From Okapia johnstoni (lineage: Eukaryota; Chordata; Mammalia; Artiodactyla; Giraffidae), in assembly GCA_024291935.2 (NCBI GenBank), contig CM044312.1, positions 363,501-427,500 of the forward strand: a stretch of DNA of 64,000 bases, in the 5' to 3' direction. Numbering within the stretch: the stretch's first letter is position 1; each line of letters starts with the position of its first letter. Below, in pieces: positions 24,601-36,600 of this stretch. The notes under the pieces are model-generated. The model saw only the letters and a program-made list of their open reading frames with translations. It searched no databases and was not told the origin of the DNA. Made by a program: the position numbers and the translations under genes.

Positions 24601-27600
24601 GAAATTTAATTAAATGTATATTCAGTGTTAAATCAAATATAAAGTTATGTGGAAATGTATGAATGTGATTCAGGACATTGAGAAATGTAGCCAGAATATT
24701 ACCTTGTGTTCTCAGAATAAATCCCACATAATTGTCACCATAGCAGCATAAATACTGTGTTAGGGGAACTAGCTCTGACCTGTTGGTGGGATATTGTATC
24801 ATGTTTATGCTAAGTTCACTGTTATAGGTGGTAACTAACATGAAGTGTCTAATCATTGGTTTTTTTTTTAACCTCCCACCTAACAGTGGTTTATCAGATA
24901 CTATCATTTTGGATATAATATCAAACTATCTGGTGCTTCCCAATCGAATCACAGTCCCTCTTGTCAGTGAAGTTCAAATAGCTCAGCTGCGATTTCCTGT
25001 ACCAAAGGTAAGCATGTGTTCATTAACACTTAAAATAGACTGAAGGAACTTTTCACACACGTGGGTGCTGTGACTTCTTGTATTTCTCCTAAAAATGACC
25101 TTGCCATGTGGATCTTGATGCTGTAAAAGTGGTCTGTCCTGCCCATCCTTAGGAGGTTGGATAAGGGCCATCTGGCCTAAAGCTTTCAGGGAGCTTTTTA
25201 AGGGTAGTTCTTAAACCTCAGAAGTACTCACAGGGATTTAATTCTGTAGATGTCACTGCAAGTTGTAAAGGACAACTGTGACAGCTTATTTACTGCCTCA
25301 GAAAGCACTTGCTGCTTGTGTATAAGATGTACATTTTAGCCTGAGCTGGGAAACTTGTGCCAGGCTCCTGTCAGGCTTGAGAAGCTGTCGTCTGTGGAGT
25401 CCTCCAGGGGCGGACGCGGCAGGCACGCCGTGGATGTTAAGCCCCCCCGGACAGAGTGAGCGGGCAGGGCTGGGCTGAGTCAAGGCCTGGGGGTTGGCGG
25501 CAGCTTCACTCTGGGAGCGCATTCCTCAGAGTGTCTTCATCTGTAGGTTGGGGTGGTGCCTCACACACAGAGGTGGCCACACACTTTGGAGGCACCTTCA
25601 TTTGAGTAAACTAAACAGCCTCAGCCCGAGGCCATGAGAGCCTGCCAGCCACGGATGTGGAACCCTGTCCCAGGCCCAGCGCGCGTTCTCAGAGGGCTGC
25701 TCCTCCCGCTTTGCACCCCGCCCCTGTGGTTTCGCCGACCGTTGGCTCCAGAGGTGGAGTGGGCAGCCTGTCATGTGGTGTCTGGTCTCCGTTCAGAGTT
25801 TGCTTCATGAAGTAGAAGTAGCCAGCCTTTCCCCCTGCCTGTTAGCCTTCTAGTAAGCTCGACCTTACTAATAGTGCACAAACCGACAAACATTTCATGA
25901 GCATTCCTACTTCTTTCAAAGTGACAGCACCCCAGTCCTCACATCTCAGTTAGTCATAGTGCTGGCATTCAGCAGGGGTGATGGGACACGTGTGAGGTGG
26001 GGATGTCTTCCTTCCTTCACTAAAGCATCCTCAGCTCGGGGAGCGCAGGCCTGCCTTTGCACGCAGGAGTCCTCGTGCTCCTGGGCCACGGGCTCTGGGT
26101 TCTCTGAGCACTGGGGGCCATCTGCGCCTGCCCAGGGCCACCCTCCAGGCTGCTCAAATATGTGGCCACAGTGTCTAAGCGTTAGATCTGTGAAAACATA
26201 AATGGGAGGTTGGTTACGATTTTTAAAAGTGTATTTATCTGTAAAAATATGTGTCTTCCTATGCTAATTGGTTCAGGAACAGTACTTGGTAACTTTTTAA
26301 AAAGTGTTTATGGTATAGAATGCTACCCCCTCAAAAGGTAACTTTACTACTTGTGTTTACCTTGAAAGAATATGAGTGGATATTTTTTATCAATTAAGCA
26401 ACATTTTAGGGAAAGAGAACTATGTTGTCTGTGAGTGTATGTATCTCTCAGAGTTTCAGTTTCCTATCCATAAAATAGGTTTAATGACAGTATTTCATAG
26501 GATTATTCTAAAAATTCAGCGAAGTAATCGGTGTGTATGAAGGACTTAGGAAGAGTCTCTTGCATCCTGTAGCACTAATTTCCACTGAAGTTAGCACCAG
26601 TGGTATTCCTACCGGAACACAGCGCTGTTTGCGACCCACGAGGCCCTGTGTCATCTGCCTCCCTCCTGCCGTCAGCCCTGCCCAAGCCAGGGCCCTAGGG
26701 TGCAGGGCAGCTCTGGGACCCCTCCCTCCCAGGAGGGTCAGCAGCTCACGCTGGCTCCTCCATCTCTGGCCTCCTGTCAGACCCTTGGGGCCCCGTGGTC
26801 TTGCCCCTGAGGCACTCATGTTTGCGTTCTTTGCTCAGGGGACAGGATCTGTCTGGTCCCCAAGCCAGCCTTTGCTCCGGGTCTGCGGGTGAACCCGTGA
26901 ATAGTCTGCTGTCTTCCTTCTTTCCAGGGTGTCCTGAGGATACACTTTATTGAAGCTCAGGATCTTCAGGGAAAAGACACTTACCTTAAGGGACTTGTCA
27001 AGGGGAAGTCAGACCCCTATGGAGTGATTCGAGTTGGCAACCAGATCTTCCAAAGCAAGGTCATCAAGGAGAACCTCAGTCCGAAGTGGAACGAGGTGTA
27101 TGAGGTGAGGGAGTGGGTGCCGCGCCGTCCTTCCCCAGGGTCTGCTCCCGCTCCCCCGTGTGGTGAGTGCTTAGTTCAGGGCGCGGTTCTCTTCGCTTGG
27201 ATTTTCTGTCTTTAAAAATACCTCACCTTGTATCCCTACCTCACACACAATTTTAAACCTTAACCACATTAAGCTGTCTCAGTAATAACCGGCCACTATC
27301 ACACGGACGTCCCCCACGATGAGGTTAGTTGTGTACTGCTGTGTGGGTTTTTATTTAGCGCATCTGGACGTCTCTTCATGTCCCAGGTGCAGCCATTCAT
27401 GTGAGAAGATGCCCTTATGTCTTTACACGAGGGATCTGGCCTTTGGTCTCAGCACTGTAACCAGTGCCTTTTGGGTGTCGTGGGGCCGTATTTAGTGAAC
27501 TTGGCCAAGTTGCCCCCAGAGAATGCCCCTCAGAGCGAACTGCTGCATCACAAGGCATCCGGCTTGGAAAGAACTGGAACCCCACCGGCTTCTGGTCCTC

Positions 27601-30600
27601 CCTGCCCCATCTGTTGCCAGATCCCAACTTCTGAGTGGTGGTGAGGGGCCAGCCCTGACCGGGGCTGCAGCAGGAGTGGAGAGATGTCCACGCCGGTAGC
27701 ACCGATAACTGGAAGCAGACGCAGTGCCATGTGTGAGGGTAGTTTCCAAGGGCTCCTGCCATCAGGAGTGTATCGGGTCTGATGGTGGGGGCCTGGGTGT
27801 GGAGCAGCTGCTGGCGCCGATGTCAGCTGCTGTTACGACTCAGAACAGACGCTTGTAAGTATGAGATAGCCGTGCACCGGTACCTTTCAGGCTCTGGTCT
27901 ATGAACATCCCGGACAGGAACTGGAGATCGAGCTCTTTGACGAAGACCCAGACAAGGATGACTTCCTCGGAAGGTAAGCCCTCTGTGGCCGGGGCTGTGG
28001 ACTCTTCCTCTTTGATAATCACTGTAAAAACGTGTAACATCAGAGCAGATTTATCACGTTGTGTGTGTATTAAAATGGCTTTTTGATGTTAGATTCGTTT
28101 CACCTTAGACCTCTTAAAACATATTTTGTTCCTAAAGCAAGTTTTACAATTAAGGAAAGCTAAGTTAAACAAAACTTGAAATTCACTTTCTTGGTTGTGC
28201 TGCCCCATTTAAGTGCTCAGCCACCAACTGCGGCCCCACATGCAGCCAAGCTGCTGGGCTCTGGGCTCTAGAAACGGGTTTGTGAACTTCTGATTTGTTA
28301 TTGGCCTATGGGGGTGGGGATAGATAGTAATTTACATGTGCCTAGATATTGGAAAAATAAATACTGACTTGTTTACTTAAATTGAACGTGTACAGCTGAA
28401 AAAATATGAACTATCAAAAAACACACTTTAGCCTAATCTTACAATATAACTGAATTTCTTGTGGCAAAAAAGATATAAGGGTAAATGACACTGAACAGGT
28501 CTGGTTTCATCAAGGATGGTCTGTGTGTTAGGCTGTGACCTCAGAAGTCATTTGTGAGACCGTTTATCGAAGAGCAACCAAAAGGTTGTAAGCAAGGTAA
28601 TGAACAGATGAGATTTGCGGTAAAGCCTCTGTTAGATTTGGGCGTCAGCGTCAGCAGCTGACGCCTGGCTGGGCCTCAGGCATCTGTGATAGAACAGAGC
28701 AGCGCTCAGGGACAGAGAGGAGGGGTGGCAGAAGATGGGCGTGTTATCATCCTGCCCCGGGCTCCGGCTCAGGGGGCCACCTCACGCTTCCCAGCAGAGC
28801 AGGACTATTGAGGGAAGTGGGACAGGCTGTCCGGATCGTGCCAGGCACGAGGCAGAGGCCTTCGCAGCCCTAGAGGTGCCCGTCAGAGCTGAGGAAGCAA
28901 GGCTAGAAAGGCGGTCAGCGCCTGATTCAGTGCACAGTGACTGAGCCCAAGCTGGAGCGGCGGGTCGCTCAGAGAGGACGTCCCATCGACCCTGGTCGAA
29001 CATGCCCGCCCGCCCCGGGCTCCAGGGCGCCTACAGCCACTGACTGTGGGGAGGAGTGTTCCCAGCCCTGACCTCAGCAGTGCCGCGCTGCGTGTTCCCT
29101 GCTCACTTCACACCCAGGTGGAAGCTTGAGGAAGCTTGGAGGATGAAGCTTGTTTCTTGATAAACTGTAGCATTCTATTGCTTTTCTGGAGTACTTTTTC
29201 ATAGAGTAATGCTTAAGTTTATTTCAGTTTTCAGAAGTGGTTTTCTGTGTTCTAAAGTTGTTGTATTATTATTTCTATAGTCTTATGATTGATCTTATTG
29301 AAGTCGAAAAGGAACGCCTTTTAGATGAAGTAAGTTTCCTTTTGAGTATCGTTCTATTTCGTGAGTGTTGATGGAGAGTACCCGCTGCCACCATCCCCGA
29401 TGGTCTGAGAACTTAACAGCTGCTCACAGACATTGAGAACTTAGGCCTTCCAGTACCAGCAAAGTGAAAATAAATCAGCACCTACCAGAAACATAAAATT
29501 CCCAAGGATCCAAACACACACCCACTTTGTTTCAGGCAGGCATGGTCTGCTTCAGAGTCCGGGCAGAGTCTGGTAGAAGCTCCCGAGAATCGGGCATTAA
29601 AAGGTAGTTGGGAGTCATAGCAGAGCAGCACAATGCAGTTGATGAGATATTGTCCCAGGAAAGACACTCACAAACGCATCATGAACTGACAGCCACAGAC
29701 GCTGCTTCAAGCAAGATGCTGCTATCAGAATAAAAAGGATAAAAAAGGAAGTTTGTGATGGCTGCTAAAAGATGGGTAAGATTTGGATAAGTAAGCCGCA
29801 GTTAACCAAATCACTGTTGAGCGCTGCTTTCAGCTGCACAGCAGACCCTGGACAGGCGTCTGCAGTCTGTCCTGCTGTCGCGTGTGCTGCGTGCGGCGAC
29901 GGGCCCGCCAGACACGCCCTGCACTCGGACGTCTCTTCTAACGCCCAGTGTTTGAGGACCATCCTCAGTTTATAGCTTGATGGCTTTAAAGCTGAAACAA
30001 GTGTAAACTAATTATTGTTATATAGTCATGAGGAAAAGCACACTTGTTAGCATGTCTGATACTGAAATCCAGTACTTGGGATCAATGTTATGTTTTTTCT
30101 TGGCCCCTAAAGTCTATGGATGTCCATACGTAGAATCCTGGTAGTGCTGGGTGGTACGAGAGGACATTTGCATCCTTGCATGTCAGACAGTGGTGGCATT
30201 GGGAGTCAGTGAACTAACACACAGAGCGGCCACGGCTGTCGGCTTCTGAGGCCAGCAGCTCGTTCTCAGGCCAGGAGCTAAAAGTGGCAGGACTTGGGCC
30301 TTCCAGGTTTGTAGAGACTGCTCAGCTCGTGTGTCTGATCCAGAAGGGCTTTGGCTGAATGGTCTCACTTTCTCCACAGTGGTTCACCCTGGACGAGGTG
30401 CCCAGAGGAAAGCTGCACCTGAGGCTGGAGTGGCTCACGCTCATGCCCGACGCATCAAACCTCGAGCAGGTGCTGGAGGGGCCCCGTGACAGCCCCCGGT
30501 CCTGGTCGCTAAGACTAGCGCCTGAACCGTGCTGCTGCTCACTTAGAAAGCTCACAGCAGTAACTTGGACTTCTGTGCTGTGAGTCACTGCAGTGGCATC

Positions 30601-33600
30601 GGCGCAGATTAGAGCCAGTGGGAGTTGGCAGGCGTCCGCAGCGCTCTCGGAGGCCTCAGGTCACCTGAGCTCTTTGATCTGAATGGAACCTTGTCGTGTT
30701 CATTCTCTGTACTCCGTATGTTGGAAGCTCATTTCTCCATCTTCCTTGTTTCCTTGAGCAGTATAGGCATAATTAGAAACAGGAAGCTTGGAAACCCACC
30801 TGCTGAGGCTTTTCCCTCCCGCTGTAGGTGCTGACAGACATCAGGGCTGACAAAGACCAAGCCAACGACGGGCTGTCCTCCTCGCTGCTCATCTTGTACC
30901 TGGACTCGGCCAGGAACCTTCCGGTAGGTGCTCACTTCCGGCAGTGGCTCCTGCTGGGCTCAACCTGTGCTCGGTGCTTGCTGCTCTGCTCTCCCTTCCC
31001 TGCAGCCAGGAGGGCAGCGGTGGAGAGGGGCACAGGCACATGCCCTTCATGAACGTGGTGTTGCATTTCCCTCTTACTGGCTTACCCAGGATGGTCAGAA
31101 TTAGCTGACGTGTTTTGGTACACAGGGAAAGAATACACTTAGTACTTAGGAAAGAAAATACCCTATGGAAAAGTGCTAATTACTGAGATTCATGCGTGAA
31201 GATGAAAACCGAATCCCTTTGGCATTGCCCCGGCCATGGCAAGGTGGGGTAGGGGCCGCATGGGGCAGGGATGCCCTGCGCACACTGCTTCTAGCCCCGA
31301 GCACGTGCTCCTCCCTGCGGCTGTCAGCGTTCAGCCCTTAGAAACACCGTGGAGGACAGTTTCATAGATGCTGACCAGCGCGAGGGGAGGAGGGGGTGTG
31401 CCAGCCCTGCTGTGGCGCTGCCTCCACGCTGAGGGCACTGGCTTGTCGTCAGAGCTCACCGTTCCGACAGCACGTTTTAGTGCCCATCTACTTGCTCAGC
31501 AGACGGCCTGTCTGCTCCATTTCATCGTGGTGGAGGCCAGTTTTGTTGAAAGAAAGACTGCTGTCTCCAGAGGCAGGGTGTTTCCTCCTGAGATGGCGTG
31601 ATAGTCCGTGCCCAGTCAACTGAGTGCCCCGTGCATGCCCCCCGGGTACATCCTTGGTAGGGGCGTGCCTAGGCATCGCACCTGGCCGTGCTCACATCGC
31701 CCTGCCCGTTTACCTCATGAAATGCACACCCTAATCTGTTCAGCACCTCTCCAGGGTTTAAATGGTTCATTACTTGGGCTTTGCTCAAAAGCAAACTTAA
31801 TGTATTTTGTGCATCTCTGTTTTATTTAAAATTTTTAACAATTAAAATCTGATTGATCATCTGTTTTTTTTCATTTTGCAAAGATGTTGACTGAACTGTG
31901 TTTATGAATGTATATAATTGTACCCTTTCTTTCAGTGAAGATTTAACCTTTCTGCAGAATTACTTGTACGGTAGAACTTTTTGTTTTTAACCACAATTTA
32001 AGTTTTAAAGTCTTTTATAATGCCTGATGGGAGTGAATTTGTTGTATATTTTAGAATAGAGGAAAGTAGTAGTGAATTGGCCTCTCTTTAGAACTGTGTG
32101 TTTTGTCACATTAAATTAAAATGGAGTAATGTCACGTAAGCAAGAGACAGAAAGAAACGTGAATGTATTAACCTGCTATTAAAAGGGCACTTTGTGCATG
32201 AGTGTGCCCTGGCCATCAGCGGCAGAGAGTCTTGACCAGACCCCGCCTGGGGGCCTGTTGGGTGGGAGTGTGCCGCGCCCGCCCGCCTCTGTGCGGCTCT
32301 CTGACTCTGCCCGTGGCATCCTGGATTGAGTGCTTCCGTGCCTCCATTGACCACAATCCACCATTCTTTGCTTTCTCCTCCCATTCCCACTTTCCCAAGA
32401 GTATCTACGAGGGAAACTTTGGGTGTGGCTACTTAAAAGAGAGGCGCGCGTCGGGACTAGTGTTCTGTGAGAACACTGCCTCAGTCTGTAGAGCACTATT
32501 TGTGAGTTCCCAGTGTTCTTCCTCCTTGTGTCTGGTGGAGACTGCGAGAATGTGGACTGGAGACTAATGCCGTCTGCTCAGTGCCGGAATGATGTGCATG
32601 CCTTTCAGTTTTGCATGATTTCAGTTCCTGTGAGTGTTGCTTTCATGCCTGTTTTGTGAAACGTAACTCTGCTGTAACTAACATTGGTGACTGCATCTGA
32701 TACCGAGGTGGACTAGCCCGATGAGCCATGGAGGAGCCTTGGGCTCTGACGCTGCTCCTGGCCCTGAAAATTTTTTTTTTTAAATCATCTGAGGAAACAG
32801 TGAAGCCATAATGATTAAAATGGATTTTCTTATGGTTCATCTCAATGTGAGATGTAAATATTTCTTTGCGAGCTTTCAGAAATCTTCCTTAAATCTGCTT
32901 TCTCCTCCTGACCAGACACAAGGGGTATCAGAGCTGGGCTTTCCATAAAGTCCCCGTGGCCCCGGGAACAGTGGGTGAGACAGAAACTCACTGCTGCCTG
33001 AAGACGTGCCTTCCCCCGTGTACCCGGAGCTCCTTGGGGGAAGAAGTGTATATTGACTTTGCGATTCGCTGCTTTTAAGGAGCTTCAAGAATTCCTGGGG
33101 TGGGTAGTTGAGCATTCTGACCTTTATCTCTGGGAAGTGGTTTTCATCCCCTGTGTTTCCTGAGTCCATGCTCTGGAGCCTAGATTCCTGGCACTGTTCT
33201 GGTTTTTAGCAGAGTTATTTTCACTTGCTTCAGGCTCAGAGAAAGCCGATGGCATAGTCCTTAGTCTAGAAACTAATTACTGATTTCATTCAATACCTAG
33301 TGAGGTTCTTCGAGCTCGCTCGTTCCATTTTCGTTTGTTTTCATTTCTATTTCAGCGCGCGCACTCAGTTTATTCTTATTTTTAGAAAGAAGGGGTGGGG
33401 AGCAGAACTGAAAGAAGCGGCATTCGTCCCATTTGATGGACAAAGACAGTCAAGCCAAACCCCTGAGGAGCGGGTGAGCTGCTCTCTCCTCGCAGCCCCC
33501 GCCCCCTGACCATCTGTTGGGGGGTCAGGAGGAGGCAGTTGTGCCTCTGGCCGCTGCTTCCGGTCACTCCCAGGAGTGTCCCGGTGGGGGTCTCTGCTGG

Positions 33601-36600
33601 AGGCTGCTGCCGTGCCAGCCGAGCTGGCTGCATGAGTTACTGTTTTGTGTAACTGCTCCTTTCATAGGAAATACTTCTGACCTTGTGTCAGGATTTTTTA
33701 AATTGATTTGTTATATTTAGCTAAGATGTTGGTTTATCCAAACTAACTTTCCTCCTGAGTTATCAAAACCACATACTCCGCTTGACAATTCAAATATAGG
33801 TGTCACCAAAAAGTCCTGCAAAACGAATCTGGATAGATTGATCACCTCCCTGCTCTGGTTTCAGTATGTTGTAGATCTTTCCCTTTGTCAGCTGTCCCCA
33901 AAGGCTGAGCCTGTTGCTATTTCCAGCGGAGGTTTTGGGTGGCTGCCAGCCTCACACTCTGGCACCTTCTGCTGCTCGAAACGGTCCTCCTGTTCAGCCC
34001 CATCAGTGTGCTTCCACCTCCGGTCCCTTCTGGAAACCTCAGCACACAGAACTCGCTCCCAGGCTGGAAAGGGCCTCTTTATCCTGTGGCCTCAGCACTT
34101 GGACCTCCTCCTCTGGCCAGAGGAACAAGAGGGTGTTTTCTGACCCCCAGAGGCCTCCGTGACCAGATGCATCTCCCGAGCACTTTTCAAGGGCTCTGCG
34201 TGCAGAGCTCATTGCGTCTCAGGTCAGCAGGATGCCTTCTCAGATGAGGAGCTGAGGTTAGAGACTAGGGTTGCCTCTAGGAAGCCGCAGAGCCAGGATG
34301 ATCTGAACTTAGCCGTGTGACCCAGAGCCCACATTCTCCACCCTCCTGTCTAGTCCATCCTCGTATAAAGTGAACTTGTTACCACTTCGTTAAGTCTGTA
34401 AGTTCATAGTGCTGTATATGGAGTTTATTTGAGAGGAGTGGTGTTTGTACCAATGTCCACCTTGTCCGTAGAGATGTTGACTGTGTGGCGTGGAGCCCCT
34501 TGGGTGTGGTGCTCCTCGGCACTCTGTTAAAGTAATTTCAGCTCTCACTTGAAAGCAGCGTGGGTGACTGTGGTGAGTCGCCCCAGTGGCAGCAGTGCGG
34601 TGATGTCCAGAGGCTTCACACTGGGCCCCCACTGGGCTCTGTCCATCTTCTCTGTCACAGCCCAGGCCTGGGCAGCCTCTCACGCCCTCACATGGCTACT
34701 CTTGCTCACTTAGCCCACACCAAAGCCTCTCTGCTTGCATCACATCAGCTGGTCCACGCTGGAGTAACATGCACGCAGTAAGGTCACGTCTGTAGAGGGG
34801 GAGCTAGCTTCAGGGCGAGTTCTCGATGCCCGCACATCCACTGTCCTCACCCTCAGGGCTGCAGTTCCCAGCCCAGCCCAGCCCCACTCTGAGGGGATCT
34901 GCTGGACCCACTGTTTCAGGGTGCTTCATAAAGAATAAAACTCAATTTGAAGTTAATTCCAACTCAGGTGACAAAATCTTTCATCTTAAATGTTAATCCT
35001 CAAAGGATCTTGCAAAGCAACTCTATCTTGCCTTTTTGAGGGCAGTAAAGTAATGAGTTTTTAAAAATCAATAAAAGTAGGACATAAAACCCATAATAAT
35101 AATAATAGAATAGAACTTTAAAGCGAGGGGAGCTTTTGAGATGATCTGATCAGCTTCTGCGCTGTATGCTTGTAAGAGTGGGGGACAAGGTAGGTCAGGC
35201 CCCATCTTTGCTGCGATGTTTTTTCCACAAGAAGATAAAGTTTAGAAGGAAGAAAGGTAGCATTTGCTGAACAGGATATGATTGGCTTGAGAGCAATTGG
35301 GGCATCTCTGACCCATTGATTTGTACTTTAGATGAAACCTTAAGCTTAATTATGGTTGAAATTTTATGATTTTTTTCAAGGGACAAATCCTAGGGTTTGT
35401 TCACGCTAAGGATAGTAAACAGAACCCTTTCCTCAGGTGTCACTTTTGGATTTTTCAAATCCCAAAGACAAGAGGGATGGGAGTAAAATAACAGTGATGT
35501 AGAGGCTGATCTGCCTTGATATTTACGGATCAAAGGTTTGGTCTACGAAAATCTTGGGCATGAAGAATACTTTTATAGCCATTATTTTCTGTTTCTTTGT
35601 GCAATTCTTGGTGGGTTTTGTTTAAAAAAAATTTTTTGTTCTCATAAGTTTTCATGTCATTAACCTTAACATAAATTCCTCATTGCATGTTTTATTAACC
35701 CTTGGTATATTCATTTTCTTCTGACTTGAAAGAGTAATCCATTAGAGTTTAACCCTGATGTCTTGAAGAAGGCTGCAATTCAGAAAGCTTTAAAGGTAAA
35801 CTAATAGTTTTCCCTTCAAAAGTTGATGAAAACGTATTGAAAGAGATGATGCTTTAACCCATATGGGTTTATTGACAGATTCTTCACAAAGTAATAGAGT
35901 AATAATTACTTGTTTAGTTGAAGAGAGGCTACTTTTATTGTTAAAGAATTTAGTAGTTAGAAGAATTTAAATCAACTTTGATGATAAGTTTATAAGATAT
36001 CAATATGGTAAATTAGACTTTTGTCCTATTGGCCTTAGGCAGCAGTATCTATGGTGCTTTTAAATCATCTGTACTTTAATTGGATTTGGGTTTGTGAAAA
36101 TGGTGAAATAGAAGTTCTGTTTAAAATCGTAACCAATTTTTAGATTATGATTAAAATGTGTGCCCAGTGCACTGTGACTTTCCATTAAAAAATCACCTCT
36201 TCCAATATGCTGCATCAGGGCCATCTCTGAGTCGGTGACCTTGGGCTTTTGGTGCTGCTTGTTTGGGTGACAGAGCTTTCGAGAAGCTTTAAATTTCATT
36301 AAATGAGGTATATTGAAAACTAAGCTCCACTTCTTAAAACAACATGAGCATGTATTTTCTGGCTAAATTAAAACTGTTTTATTATTTTTTTCTGATTTCT
36401 TTGAGGCTTTATTTTAAGCTTAAATATTTAGGGGTATGCGTAAGGGGTTCAGTGTAGTTGTTTTAATTCTCTGCAAAGGAATCAACAGTGGGTTTTGATC
36501 AGTTTCATCTAGAAGAATAAGTTAAACTTCAAAAGAGGAAGACTAGCATTCTGCTTGGATACAGGATTTAGAAAGCCCTTAGCCCCACTCCACTGTGAGG

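Larger units (their letters stand above)
19959..24886 (+). other. ESYT2: ESYT2 intron 7
   Basis: Unique sequence (19960-20700), a BovB copy, a composite minisatellite (21794-22462), an AT-rich microsatellite-like part (22975-23225), then GC-rich followed by AT-rich unique sequence up to exon 8. No additional exon is recognised. Confidence 0.7.
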
